Shown here piece after piece: positions 36,368-45,213 of a stretch of DNA of 64,000 nt. This stretch comes from an uncultured Chlorobiota bacterium (lineage in GTDB: Bacteria; Bacteroidota; Ignavibacteria; UBA10030; UBA6906). The stretch is from assembly GCA_900696645.1 (NCBI GenBank), contig CAADGV010000011.1, positions 1-64,000 of the forward strand, read 5' to 3'. Every line of letters starts with the position of its first letter. Positions within the stretch are counted from its first letter, which is position 1. The notes beneath the pieces are model-generated. The model did not search any database. It had not been told where the DNA came from and saw only the letters and a program-made list of their open reading frames with translations. The position numbers and the translations under genes were made by a program.

Positions 36368-36399
36368 AAAAAACCCTCCCCCCAGTTACGGGGAGAGGG
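36368..36399 (-). terminator. Intrinsic terminator
   Basis: Read on the minus strand, a GC-rich hairpin (CCCTCTCCCC, loop GTAACT, GGGGGGAGGG, one mismatch) is followed by six T. It ends the transcript of the 36438-36941 lipoprotein gene. Confidence 0.85.
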
Positions 36400-36437
36400 A
36401 ATCGCTTTACTTCCTCTGCACATTCAAACGGTTCAGC

Positions 36438-36941
36438 TTACTTTCCTCTGGGTCTGGCTTTGGCCATCAAACCGTCGGCGATACCTTTGTACTCGGTCAG
36501 TGCTGTTTCGGCTGCTCCGAGGGCGCCCTGAATCTCCGTTGTTGCCGTCGTCAACTCATCCTTGCTTGTCTTGAGCTTGGTAACGACTTCATCAAACTTC
36601 ATTGTTGCAAGATCGGGCGTCTTGTAGTTCTGGAGCCACGCGCTGACGTTGTCTTTCACGCCGGTGAGGCGATCCTTGGCTGCTGTCAGTTTTGTGACTG
36701 CGTCGTTGATCGTTGCGGCTTCTTTGGGGAATTTCGTTGAAAGTTCCTGCGCACCGGAAATGGCTGTTGTAATCTCGCCTGCCATGTTGTCGATGTTGCC
36801 GAGCGACGATGTCGCATCGTTCACCATTGTCGTTACTTCAGTTGTGAGATCTGCAACCATCTTCTTCTGCTCTTCGGTAGGCCCGCAGCCAACAATGGTA
36901 AGGGCGAGCAATGCAACCAGCATAGCGGAAATGATTCTCAT
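36438..36941 (-). CDS. Small helical lipoprotein, unknown
   Basis: A 167-residue lipoprotein with signal peptide and lipobox (MLVALLALTIVGC). The rest is almost wholly helical, rich in Ala, Thr, Lys and Glu, with heptad-like spacing (TTEVTTMVNDATSSLGNID), so it probably forms a coiled coil or helical bundle in the envelope. AGGAG precedes the ATG, and a strong terminator follows, so it is its own transcript. I recognise no named family. Confidence 0.75.
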   Translation of the reverse strand: MRIISAMLVALLALTIVGCGPTEEQKKMVADLTTEVTTMVNDATSSLGNIDNMAGEITTAISGAQELSTKFPKEAATINDAVTKLTAAKDRLTGVKDNVSAWLQNYKTPDLATMKFDEVVTKLKTSKDELTTATTEIQGALGAAETALTEYKGIADGLMAKARPRGK

Positions 36942-37055
36942 CGTGTTTTCTCCTGATTTGTTGTATGGGGGACAGTTACTTGAGGCACAAAAAGATACAC
37001 GAAATCCGCTGCAGGCGAATTAAGTTAGCCTTAATTCTTCTTAATACGTTGGAAC

Positions 37056-37086
37056 AAAAAAAGCGGAGAGAATCCCCGCCTCGCTT
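37056..37086 (-). terminator. Intrinsic terminator
   Basis: On the minus strand, AAGCGAGGCGGGGATTCTCT folds back on CCGCTT and is followed by seven T. It lies 18 bases past the 66-residue protein gene and ends the sulfurtransferase transcript. Confidence 0.7.
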
Positions 37087-37103
37087 CACAGTTTACGTAC
37101 ACC

Positions 37104-37304
37104 CTATTGCAATCGTTGCTTCACTTTGTCAAGCGCAATGTTCACGGCCTCGTCGCGAGTCTTTCCTTCGGCACGCGCAATCGTGGCGCCGGGATTCAGG
37201 TTCGAAACGTGGCAGTAGTACTCATCACCGATTTTGTATGTTGACAGTTCAAGATCGATGCCGTTGAGTATTTGCTTTTCGGTTTTGAACTCTTCCGCTT
37301 TCAC
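37104..37304 (-). CDS. Small conserved-type protein, unknown
   Basis: A 66-residue soluble protein with a GTG start; a GGGAG site lies in the end of the upstream sulfurtransferase gene, four bases away, so the two are co-transcribed. The pattern of short beta strands followed by a helix (YYCHVSNLNPGATIARAEGKTRDEAVNIALDKVKQRL) suggests a small alpha/beta fold. No family recognised. Confidence 0.68.
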   Translation of the reverse strand: MKAEEFKTEKQILNGIDLELSTYKIGDEYYCHVSNLNPGATIARAEGKTRDEAVNIALDKVKQRLQ

Positions 37305-37308
37305 TTCA

Positions 37309-38154
37309 TCACGCTCCCTTCTCTACCGGCGCCCCCACCAGATTCCCCCATTCCGTCCACGAGCCGTCATAGTTGGATACGTTGGGATAGCCCAAGAGTT
37401 CGTTCAACACAAACCACGTATGACTTGATCTCTCACCGATGCGACAGTAGGCAATAACGGGCTTCTCACGCGTGACGCCTTTGCTGCTGTACAACGCTTC
37501 AAGCTCGTCGGCACTCTTGAACGTTCCGTCGTCGTTGCAGGCCTGTGCCCACGGAATATTCTTCGCGCCGGGAATATGTCCGCCCCGCTGGCATGTTTCC
37601 GGCAAGCCGGGAGGGGAGAGAATCTTTCCCGTAAACTCATCGTTCGAGCGGACATCGACAAGCACGGCGTTCTTCATCTCCATTGCTTTCTGTACCTGAT
37701 TCATCATCGCCCGGTATTTTTCGTGGAAGCTTGCAACGTTGTACGCCGCACGCTTCGGCGACGAAACGTCCTTCGTCAGTTCCCGGCCCTCGGCCAGCCA
37801 TTTCTTTCTTCCCCCATTCATAATACGAACATCCTTGTGGCCGTACATCTTCAACTGCCACAATGCCCACGCCGCAAACCAGTTGTTGTTGTCGCCGTAC
37901 AGTATCACAGTTGTCCCATTGGAGATTCCCGAAGAACCGAGGAGTTCCTCGAGCGCTGTTCTGCTGATGATGTCGCGCTGTACTGTGTCGCACAGTTGGG
38001 TTTGCCAGTTCCAGCCCACAGCACCGGGGATGTGCCCTTCGCTGTACGCAGCCGTATCAACGTCGACTTCTGCGATGACAAGATTCGGATCTCGCATATG
38101 TTCGGCGACCCATTCCGTTGAAACAAGCATCTGGGGATTTGCATAGCTTTTCAT
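37309..38154 (-). CDS. Thiosulfate/3-mercaptopyruvate sulfurtransferase
   Basis: A 281-residue tandem-rhodanese enzyme that moves a sulfane sulfur from thiosulfate or mercaptopyruvate to an acceptor such as cyanide or a thiol. The inactive N-terminal rhodanese (about 10-130) is followed by the active one (about 155-275), with the catalytic cysteine in VIAYCRIGERSSHTW. The CRIGERS loop is typical of thiosulfate-using enzymes rather than the CGTGVTA loop of mercaptopyruvate enzymes. A perfect GGAGG lies upstream of the ATG. No export signal is seen. Confidence 0.92.
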   Translation of the reverse strand: MKSYANPQMLVSTEWVAEHMRDPNLVIAEVDVDTAAYSEGHIPGAVGWNWQTQLCDTVQRDIISRTALEELLGSSGISNGTTVILYGDNNNWFAAWALWQLKMYGHKDVRIMNGGRKKWLAEGRELTKDVSSPKRAAYNVASFHEKYRAMMNQVQKAMEMKNAVLVDVRSNDEFTGKILSPPGLPETCQRGGHIPGAKNIPWAQACNDDGTFKSADELEALYSSKGVTREKPVIAYCRIGERSSHTWFVLNELLGYPNVSNYDGSWTEWGNLVGAPVEKGA

Positions 38155-38493
38155 CTCACTCCTCCTTTTGGTTGGTTATTAGAAGATGGCGGTTTAGAAC
38201 AGCGATTTCGAAAGCGATGCATCCCCCATAAGGGAACAGAACATGAGTCGATACGAAGGACATCGTATCGGTTTGGGTGAATAAGATAGGATTCTCCATG
38301 TCAGAAGTCAAGTCCGCAAACAGCGAGGTTCCTCAGGTTTTAGCTCGATTTCAACGCCTTTTCGTCATCTTGCAAATGGAGCCGGACTTTCCTACTTTTA
38401 ATCAAGCTATTTTTACACTCCGTTCTTACCGCATTGCGAACTGCGCGAATTGGCTTCACAATTCCAAACATTATTCAATACAAGAGGCTAAGC
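38155..38493. promoter_or_regulatory. Intergenic region with divergent promoters (sulfurtransferase and gdhA)
   Basis: These 339 bases separate two divergent genes. A short open frame at 38277-38537 overlaps the gdhA start and has no coding character, so I left it out. The part 38330-38480 is AT-rich and probably holds the gdhA promoter; I could not define boxes. Confidence 0.4.
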
Positions 38494-39834
38494 ATGTCAG
38501 ACTATGTAAAGAATCTCATCGCACAAGTGAAGGCTAAAAATCCCGCTGAACCCGAGTTCCATCAGGCTGTTCAGGAAGTGGCAGAGTCGCTCGAACTTGT
38601 GCTCAACCGCCATCCCGAGTACCGCTCGGCAAAAGTTCTGGAACGCATGGTGGAACCTGAACGTGTGGTAATGTTCCGCGTTCCGTGGCAGGACGATCAG
38701 GGAGAGTTTCACATTAACCGCGGCTTCCGCATTCAAATGAACAGCGCCATCGGGCCGTACAAAGGCGGATTGCGTTTCCACCCCTCCGTCACGCTCGGCA
38801 TCCTGAAGTTCCTCGCGTTCGAACAGGTGTTCAAGAACAGCCTTACCTCGTTGCCGATGGGTGGCGGTAAAGGCGGTTCGGATTTTGATCCCAAGGGCAA
38901 AAGCGACTCTGAAGTGATGCGGTTTTGCCAGAGCTTCATGACGGAACTCTTCCGCCACATCGGGCCGGATGTTGACGTGCCTGCGGGCGATATAGGCGTA
39001 GGCGGACGAGAGATCGGGTTCCTGTTCGGGCAGTACAAACGCCTGACCCGCGAATTCGGAGGTGTTCTTACAGGAAAAGGATTGAACTGGGGAGGCTCGC
39101 TTGTCCGTCCGGAGGCCACCGGATTCGGCGCAACGTACTTCGCCGAAGAAATGCTGAAGACGAAAGGCATGACCTTCGATGGAAAGCGTGTTGCAATCTC
39201 AGGCTTCGGCAACGTCGCGTGGGGAGCAGCCAAGAAAGTGACACAGTTGGGCGGAAAGGTTGTTACCTTGTCAGGGCCTGACGGATTTATTTATGATGAA
39301 GATGGTGTGAAGGGTGAGAAGATCGACTATATGCTCGAGCTTCGCGCCAGCGCAATGGACGCCGTGAGGCCGTACGCAGATAAGTTTAAGGTTCCGTTCC
39401 ATGCAGGCAAGCGCCCGTGGGGCATTCCGGTGGATGTGGCAATGCCGTGCGCTACGCAAAATGAACTCGACGAAAACGATGCCCGCGAGCTTGTGAAGAA
39501 CGGCTGCGTCTGCGTGTGCGAAGGCGCCAACATGCCGACGACACTTGCCGGCGTGAAGGTGTTTGAACAGGCGAAGATTCTCTACTCGCCCGGCAAGGCA
39601 TCCAACGCAGGCGGCGTAGCAACATCCGGACTGGAAATGAGCCAGAACAGCATGCGGCTCAACTGGCCCGCAGAGGAAGTTGACAGACGCCTCCACGAAA
39701 TCATGCGCAGCATTCACAACATGTGCGTGGAAACCGCGGCGCAATACGGCACGCCGGGCAACTACGTGAACGGCGCCAACATCGCCGGATTCCTCAAGGT
39801 CGCAAACTCTATGATGGATCAGGGTTTGGTGTAG
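38494..39834 (+). CDS. gdhA: Glutamate dehydrogenase (hexameric, NADP-type), copy 1
   Basis: A 446-residue enzyme that makes glutamate from 2-oxoglutarate and ammonium, or the reverse. It shows [23 protein letters not shown], the substrate loop [38 protein letters not shown], and the Rossmann turn SGFGNVAWGAAKKV. The start at 38494 has AGAGG upstream and matches the start of the second gdhA at 63511. The length and sequence style fit the small NADP-dependent GDH. A bidirectional terminator follows. Confidence 0.96.
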   Translation: MSDYVKNLIAQVKAKNPAEPEFHQAVQEVAESLELVLNRHPEYRSAKVLERMVEPERVVMFRVPWQDDQGEFHINRGFRIQMNSAIGPYKGGLRFHPSVTLGILKFLAFEQVFKNSLTSLPMGGGKGGSDFDPKGKSDSEVMRFCQSFMTELFRHIGPDVDVPAGDIGVGGREIGFLFGQYKRLTREFGGVLTGKGLNWGGSLVRPEATGFGATYFAEEMLKTKGMTFDGKRVAISGFGNVAWGAAKKVTQLGGKVVTLSGPDGFIYDEDGVKGEKIDYMLELRASAMDAVRPYADKFKVPFHAGKRPWGIPVDVAMPCATQNELDENDARELVKNGCVCVCEGANMPTTLAGVKVFEQAKILYSPGKASNAGGVATSGLEMSQNSMRLNWPAEEVDRRLHEIMRSIHNMCVETAAQYGTPGNYVNGANIAGFLKVANSMMDQGLV

Positions 39835-39856
39835 GACATTTTGCTGCTTGCAGTAC

Positions 39857-39888
39857 AAAAAGGACGAGGCCAACCCCTCGTCCTTTTT
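39857..39888. terminator. Intrinsic terminator after gdhA (bidirectional)
   Basis: A 13-base perfect stem (AAAAAGGACGAGG / CCTCGTCCTTTTT) with a six-base loop, flanked by A and T runs on the two sides, so it can stop transcription in both directions. It lies 22 bases past the gdhA stop. Confidence 0.9.
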
Positions 39889-39980
39889 GTTTTTGTGATT
39901 GGAAAAGAAAACCACGAAGGCACAAAGGCACGGGGAGAGAGCATATATATCTCATGATCAACATCTGACTCATCTCGCAG

Positions 39981-40095
39981 ACTCCAACGGGGTCGGATAT
40001 TACAGCCGGGTCTACGACTCGTAGAGGACGGAGTCCCCGGTACAAATAAACACAAACTATCCAACAACCCTGTAAGGGTTAGATATGGAATGTTT
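39981..40095. repeat. Dispersed hairpin repeat, copy A
   Basis: A run of short inverted-repeat boxes (CTCCAACGGGGTCGGATATTA, then GGAGTCCCCGG and CCAACAACCCTGTAAGGGTTAGATAT) closely resembling the sequence at 57629-57725. The boxes occur in the same order in both copies. No gene is contained. Together with the stretch from 39889 this fills the gap between gdhA and the next gene. Confidence 0.65.
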
Positions 40096-40232
40096 GCTCC
40101 CGGCCACTGCCGGAACGAACTACCTGCCAAAAATCGGCACAGCATCTGCTTTGATTTAGCAATAACCCGGAAGCGGAGAAGATGCGGAGCAGAAGCGGAG
40201 AAGATCAGAATCAGGTATAATGGAGCTGTGAT

Positions 40233-40541
40233 ATGGCGACGGTTCAATTACATGCAATGTTTCAAGGAGTTAGCGGCAAATCGGGCGGGTGGGTGTACAA
40301 GCGGAGAAACGGCAAGGTGTATCTCTCCAAGTGTCCCGATTTCAGCAAGAGGAAGCTGAGTGCTGAACAAAAAGAATCAGTTGGCCGATTTCGTGCAGCG
40401 GTACAGTGCGCTAAACAGGCGATACGCAATCCGCAACTCTGTGCCGCATACGAAGAACAGGCCAGCACCGAAGGAAAGTCTGTTTTCAACACGATTGTGG
40501 GTGAGGAGATGAAGCGACTGAAGGCGCTGGCGGCGAAATAG
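40233..40541 (+). CDS. Small basic protein, unknown
   Basis: A 102-residue basic protein. The N terminus (VQLHAMFQGVSGKSGGWVYKRRNGKVYLSKCPDF) looks like a short beta sheet, and the rest is helical with many Lys, Gln and Glu residues. Similar small proteins are frequent near mobile or repeat-rich DNA in this bacterial group, but I cannot name a family. The codon pattern is normal. It stands alone between two repeat-rich stretches. Confidence 0.55.
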   Translation: MATVQLHAMFQGVSGKSGGWVYKRRNGKVYLSKCPDFSKRKLSAEQKESVGRFRAAVQCAKQAIRNPQLCAAYEEQASTEGKSVFNTIVGEEMKRLKALAAK

Positions 40542-40888
40542 GGCTGGTGCCCAACGATTTTCGATGATAGAAGTTTGAATCTGTGTTCTGCGAAATCGAT
40601 GGCAGGCGCGCATGTAGAGCCAAACCTTTGTTCGGCTCCCATGTGAGCGAGTCGGAGACTCGCTCTACAGTTCGCAGAGCCGGATTCAGGAACTTCAATC
40701 TGTGGCCTGCGACATCGACGACGCCCGGTGAATACCAAATCTGTGGCTCCGAAATCGTCGGCTGGCGCGGAGGGAGGAATCAATCGAAGGGTTTGAATTT
40801 CGGTGAACAATTGGATAACCCGGCTCCGAAATTCACGGCACACGCGACGGAGACTGATTCGAGCGTACGATTTCGGAAGGGTTTCTTT

Positions 40889-40918
40889 GTTACTTTCTTT
40901 GCCCCCAAAGAAAGTAAC
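40889..40918. repeat. Perfect 13-base inverted repeat (dispersed-type)
   Basis: GTTACTTTCTTTG, loop CCCC, CAAAGAAAGTAAC. Palindromes of this kind are widely dispersed in intergenic DNA of Bacteroidota and Proteobacteria. No U run follows, so it is more likely a repeat than a terminator. Confidence 0.7.
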
Positions 40919-41368
40919 CACATCGGATTCTAAGAAGGCGTTAGCCCGATGACCCCGCACCGCCGTTCCCCACCCTGAATCGGGGAAAAGTTGTTCAATG
41001 AGCCAGACTGTGAGTCATTAAGTTGAGGGCACAAAACACCATGTGCCCTGCGTTCCATTTCCCCCTCTCCGCGCTTGCAAATCCCAATCGCATTTGCTAC
41101 ACTTACTACGGACAGGGCAGACGTTATCTACCCCCTTCACGGCTCGCATGACCAGGAACATGCGGACTGAGATACGGAGGGGAATTTGAAATTATCGGGA
41201 TTTCGTTGCCCCGCTGTGTCCTCGCGGGGTGTACTTACACACTGATTGTTGAACTTGCCTATGCTCAGTGCAGGGCACCGGAACGCGAGAAATACTTTCT
41301 CCCCACTTAATTGGACCAAGACAACTGCGTCAAGGCGGTCTGTCGATATTTACATAGCGGATAGAAAC

Positions 41369-41392
41369 AAAAAGCCCCGGAAGAACCGGGGC
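41369..41392 (-). terminator. Orphan minus-strand intrinsic terminator
   Basis: On the minus strand, GCCCCGG, loop TTCTT, CCGGGGC is followed by five T. No minus-strand gene lies directly to its right, so the transcript it ends would be short and antisense to the DUF6880/cas upstream region, or the structure is a relic. Confidence 0.55.
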
Positions 41393-41536
41393 GAGGCGAT
41401 AGGTCACGCTTCGACTTCGGCTCGCCAAAAACAAACGAGCCTGCGCTCGGAGCGACGAGTGTATGGCAAACCTGAAACATGTCATTAGCAGTGCAGCGTG
41501 CGGTTGCTTGCACGGCAACAACTCAAGACATAGCAC

Positions 41537-42856
41537 ATGAGCAGTGACTACAACCACCATCAGGAACGTCGCCCCAACCTGTCAACGCAAGCCATCCGGG
41601 CATTCAAGACGCGCCTCGGCGCGGCGAAACGCAGAACTCGTTTCATCTACGGCCGGGAAGCGGCTGCGTTTGCCAGTGAATTACGCGCCGCTCTCTTCGA
41701 CCTGAAAGAGGGCCTCGATGATCCTCGAAAAGGCGTCGAGCTTGTAGCAGACTTCTTCCGGTCCGATGAGAAGCTCTTTAACATGTGCGATGATTCCAAT
41801 GGCGATCTTGGAGACGTCTTCAAGTTTGATGCCCGTGATCTCTTTACCGACTATGCTACCGCTTGCGACGACAAGAAGTGGCTCGCCGATCTCGTGCTGC
41901 AGTTGCAACATGGCAGCGATTACGGCGTTCGGGACTGCTTGATTGATGCAGCCGCGCAGTATCTCCCTGAACCGGTGATGCGTGATCTGGTTGAGCAACT
42001 CTGGGTACTTGCGCGTACAGAGAAGGAGGAATATCACCAGCGGGGATGGTTTCATTTTATCGAGTCGCTTGCGAGGCAACTCCATGACCCGGGTCTGTAC
42101 GAACAGGCCAGACGCGCCTCATGGCCGAAACTCGGTACAGCGGCATACATTGATATTGCCGAAGCCTATTTCGAATCGGGGGATGCTGAGACTGCGCTGA
42201 CATGGCTCAAGAAAATTTCGCTCGGTGAACACTTTGAAGCCGATAAACGCGACAAGTTGCTACTTGCCGTCTATCAAACGCTTGGGGAGAAGCAACCAGC
42301 GACGGAAACAGCGTGGCGGATATTCCAGAGTTGCCGCATGGAAGAAACATTCGAGCAGTTGCTCGGCGTGATCGGGCCGGAATACCGGCAGGCCGTGTTA
42401 GATGACGAGGCAAAGTACATCCTCGACTCGCACGGTCTCTCGTACACTGACGCCGGATTTCTCCTCTGGTGCGGCAAGCTCGAAGAGGCTGAGCGCTACC
42501 TGCTAAACCGCACAGAAGAAATAAACGGCGGCCAGTACTACGCAATCCTTCCCCTTGCAGAAGCAATGGAGCGTGAAGAACGGTTTCTCACTGCAACAAT
42601 GCTTTACCGCGCCCTGCTCGAATCAATTCTTGCTCGTGCCATCTCAAAATACTACACCCACGGCGTGCGCTACCTCCGCAAACTCGATGCCTTGGCCCCG
42701 CTCGTGGAGAATTGGCGCGACTTCACACCGCACAAAACCTATTTCCTCCAGTTGCTTGAGAAGCATCAACGGAAGTCGGGGTTTTGGGAGAGGTCTGAAA
42801 CGAGGCAAGGGAAGCGGAGAAGCGCAAGGCAGGACAAGGGAAAGGACGGAGAGTGA
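41537..42856 (+). CDS. DUF6880-like helical-repeat protein coupled to cas3
   Basis: A 439-residue soluble, mostly helical protein. The segment AAFASELRAALFDLKEGLDDPRKGVELVADFF followed by CDDSNGDLGDVFKFDARDLF matches, as I recall it, the core of the DUF6880 family; the later part is TPR-like (YIDIAEAYFESGDAETALTWLKKI; LAEAMEREERFLTATMLYRALLESILARAISKYY). No enzyme motif was seen, and no activity is known to me for the family. The last 30 residues are very basic. Its stop codon overlaps the GTG start of cas3 (GTGA), so the two are likely translated together. That makes it a candidate CRISPR-associated accessory gene, or a chance neighbour. No ribosome-binding site is clear. Confidence 0.75.
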   Translation: MSSDYNHHQERRPNLSTQAIRAFKTRLGAAKRRTRFIYGREAAAFASELRAALFDLKEGLDDPRKGVELVADFFRSDEKLFNMCDDSNGDLGDVFKFDARDLFTDYATACDDKKWLADLVLQLQHGSDYGVRDCLIDAAAQYLPEPVMRDLVEQLWVLARTEKEEYHQRGWFHFIESLARQLHDPGLYEQARRASWPKLGTAAYIDIAEAYFESGDAETALTWLKKISLGEHFEADKRDKLLLAVYQTLGEKQPATETAWRIFQSCRMEETFEQLLGVIGPEYRQAVLDDEAKYILDSHGLSYTDAGFLLWCGKLEEAERYLLNRTEEINGGQYYAILPLAEAMEREERFLTATMLYRALLESILARAISKYYTHGVRYLRKLDALAPLVENWRDFTPHKTYFLQLLEKHQRKSGFWERSETRQGKRRSARQDKGKDGE

Positions 42857-45213
42857 AAATGAAGAAGGAATTTATCGCGCACGTTCGCCGCAGCCTTGAT
42901 GGCACTTGTGAAACCCAATCGCTTGAGGATCATCTGAACGCCGTTGCAAGGATTGCGGGAGGATTTGCAGCGACATTTGGTAATAGGGACTGGGGAGAAC
43001 TTCTGGGATACTGGCATGACCTCGGCAAGTTTCTGCCAGCTTGGCAAGCATACATCCGACGCGAAACAGGTTTCGATGTTGACGCGCATATCGAGAATTC
43101 TTCCGGCAGACCAAACCACAGTACAGCTGGTGCGGTTTTGGCTTTTGATTTCGTGAAGAACTTTCCAGCTGAGGTTAGGAAGATTGCGAGACTGGTTGCA
43201 TACAGCATAGCAGGACATCATGCTGGTTTGCCGGATTGGTATCCCGATGATGCAGGTGGCGATCTTCAAAACCGGGTTTATGAGAAACCTCTGGAGGCAA
43301 TCCTCGCAACAGGTGAGCTCAATCAGATCAAGCTACTCCCTGAGGCAAAGCCATTCGTTGAAATGAAGCTTCCAACGTCCGCGCCGCTCGGGATTGCAGA
43401 ACAAGGTAAATTTGAGCAGCGAAAAGAACACCTACACTTATGGCAACGGATGCTCTTTTCTTGCCTTGTAGACGCAGATTTCCTTGATACGGAAGAATTC
43501 ATGAATCCCGAACAATCCACAGTAAGGGGAAACTACTTAACACTTGGTCAACTGAAAGTACGCTTCGATGAGTTCATGAATGAGAAACGCTCAGACATAC
43601 CAATCAACAAAAAACGAAATGAGATTCTTGAACAATGCAGGAGCAAAGCTTCCCTACCTCCAGGATTCTTCTCTCTCAATGTCCCAACGGGCGGAGGCAA
43701 AACACTATCTTCGATGGCGTTCGCACTCGAGCACGCATTGAAGCATGAAAAGAATCGAATCATTATGGCAATCCCATATACAAGCATTATCGAACAAACT
43801 GCGAAAGTGTTCAAGTATGGAACTGATGACAATGATGAGATCAAAGTAAGAATCAGTACGGGCAAGGTTCTCTTTGGGAAAGATCAAGTCGTCGAGCATC
43901 ATAGCAATCTCGATCCGGACAAAGAAGACAACAAGAGTCGCCTCGCATCGGAGAACTGGGACGCTCCGATTATCGTCACAACGAACGTCCAATTATTCGA
44001 ATCACTCTTTGCAAGTCGGACATCGTCCTGCAGAAAACTCCATAATCTGGTAAATAGCATCATCATTCTCGATGAAGCGCAGATGCTTCCGCCCGAGTAT
44101 TTGCATCCGATCCTATCTGCCCTGCGCGGGTTGGTGGATCATTTTGGCGTAACTGTTGTTCTGATGACCGCAACGCAGCCAGCATTGGAGGGAAAGATTG
44201 GCTTACCTCCCAGTGAGTTTCAAGGCATTGCAAATGTCACTCATATTATTGATGACCCGGATTCCCTTGCGAGAGATTTTGAACGGGTTCAGATTTCATT
44301 TCCACAGGATTTGAGTATTCGCACTGAGTGGGAAGAAATAGCAAGCGAAGCGACTAAGCATGAACAAGTACTCTGTATCGTTAACAGTCGCGCAGATTGT
44401 CGGAAGCTTCATGATCTGATGCCTGAAGGTACGGTCCATCTCTCCGCATTCATGTGCGGTGAAGAGCGCAGCGAAGTAATCTCCAACATCAAGGCTAGAC
44501 TACAGAAGGGCGAGCCTATTCGCGTTGTAAGCACTCAACTCGTCGAGGCGGGCGTTGATATTGATTTCCCAGTCGTGTATCGGGCGCTCGCCGGGCTTGA
44601 CTCGATTGCCCAAGCTGCGGGAAGATGCAATCGTGAAAATAAGTTGGCTGAAGTTGGAAAAAAGGGAAAGGTCATTGCCTTTTGCCCGCCGAAGGCAGCA
44701 CCCATAGGAACACTCCGCAAAGGAGAAGATGCCTGCAAAGCTATCATCCGCTCCCAATCGGTCATCGCCTTATCGCCGAGCCTTTTTACCGAGTACTTTG
44801 AGCATTTCTATTCGAACTTAAATGGCTTTGATAAACCACGTTTCCACGAGCGGCTGGTTAAGGAATCTGGTGAATTCAGTTTTCAGTTCCGCACGCTTGC
44901 ACAGAACTTCCACTTGATAGATGATGCCGCTCAGCAAAGCATCGTCGTTTGGTATCAAAGCAAAACTACAGGAAAGAACAGTCAAGAGTTGATTGAATGC
45001 TTACGCCATGCTGGTCCGTCGAAACGGACAAGCAGAAAACTCCAGCGATTCATTGTAAATGTACCTCAGAGAATGTTTGACCGAATAGTTCGAATGGGCT
45101 ACATAGAACAGATTCATGGCTATTGGGTGCAAAAAGATCAAGTGCTGTACAAACCAGGCTTGGGACTTCTTGGCAATGAGAGTGATTGGGTATTCGGTTC
45201 AGATGTGGTGTAA
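42853..45213 (+). CDS. cas3: Type I-C CRISPR-associated helicase-nuclease Cas3
   Basis: A 786-residue Cas3 that is recruited by the target-bound Cascade complex, unwinds DNA and degrades it. The N-terminal HD nuclease carries His27, the His55-Asp56 pair (WHDLGKF), NHSTAG and IAGHHAGLPDW. The superfamily 2 helicase has Walker A PTGGGKT at 278-284, the DEAQ box at 407-410, VVLMTATQPAL, and motif VI QAAGRCNREN. Domain order and length are normal for I-C. Translation may begin at the GTG at 42853 or at the ATG at 42859; a GGACGGAG sequence serves either. The next cas gene is separated by 221 bases of hairpin repeat, which is unusual for this operon. Confidence 0.96.
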   Translation: MKMKKEFIAHVRRSLDGTCETQSLEDHLNAVARIAGGFAATFGNRDWGELLGYWHDLGKFLPAWQAYIRRETGFDVDAHIENSSGRPNHSTAGAVLAFDFVKNFPAEVRKIARLVAYSIAGHHAGLPDWYPDDAGGDLQNRVYEKPLEAILATGELNQIKLLPEAKPFVEMKLPTSAPLGIAEQGKFEQRKEHLHLWQRMLFSCLVDADFLDTEEFMNPEQSTVRGNYLTLGQLKVRFDEFMNEKRSDIPINKKRNEILEQCRSKASLPPGFFSLNVPTGGGKTLSSMAFALEHALKHEKNRIIMAIPYTSIIEQTAKVFKYGTDDNDEIKVRISTGKVLFGKDQVVEHHSNLDPDKEDNKSRLASENWDAPIIVTTNVQLFESLFASRTSSCRKLHNLVNSIIILDEAQMLPPEYLHPILSALRGLVDHFGVTVVLMTATQPALEGKIGLPPSEFQGIANVTHIIDDPDSLARDFERVQISFPQDLSIRTEWEEIASEATKHEQVLCIVNSRADCRKLHDLMPEGTVHLSAFMCGEERSEVISNIKARLQKGEPIRVVSTQLVEAGVDIDFPVVYRALAGLDSIAQAAGRCNRENKLAEVGKKGKVIAFCPPKAAPIGTLRKGEDACKAIIRSQSVIALSPSLFTEYFEHFYSNLNGFDKPRFHERLVKESGEFSFQFRTLAQNFHLIDDAAQQSIVVWYQSKTTGKNSQELIECLRHAGPSKRTSRKLQRFIVNVPQRMFDRIVRMGYIEQIHGYWVQKDQVLYKPGLGLLGNESDWVFGSDVV

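Larger units (their letters stand above)
40542..41536. other. Gene-poor, repeat-rich stretch upstream of the cas locus
   Basis: About 1 kb without a convincing gene. Three degenerate direct repeats occur at about 40577, 40697 and 40737 (AATCTGTG, then CTGCGAAATCG-like, then GGCTGGCGCG-like), followed by the hairpin at 40889-40918. The last 400 bases should hold the promoter of the DUF6880/cas transcript; no boxes were identified. Confidence 0.5.

Noticed and set aside
36368-36399. Hairpin considered as a dispersed repeat
   Set aside because: Stem, loop and T run fit an intrinsic terminator placed just after the lipoprotein gene.
38277-38537. An 86-residue open frame before gdhA
   Set aside because: It overlaps the gdhA start in another frame, lacks coding character and lies in the promoter region.
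40583-40933. A 116-residue open frame upstream of the cas locus
   Set aside because: It consists of degenerate direct repeats and ends in the dispersed hairpin repeat, so it is probably not a gene.
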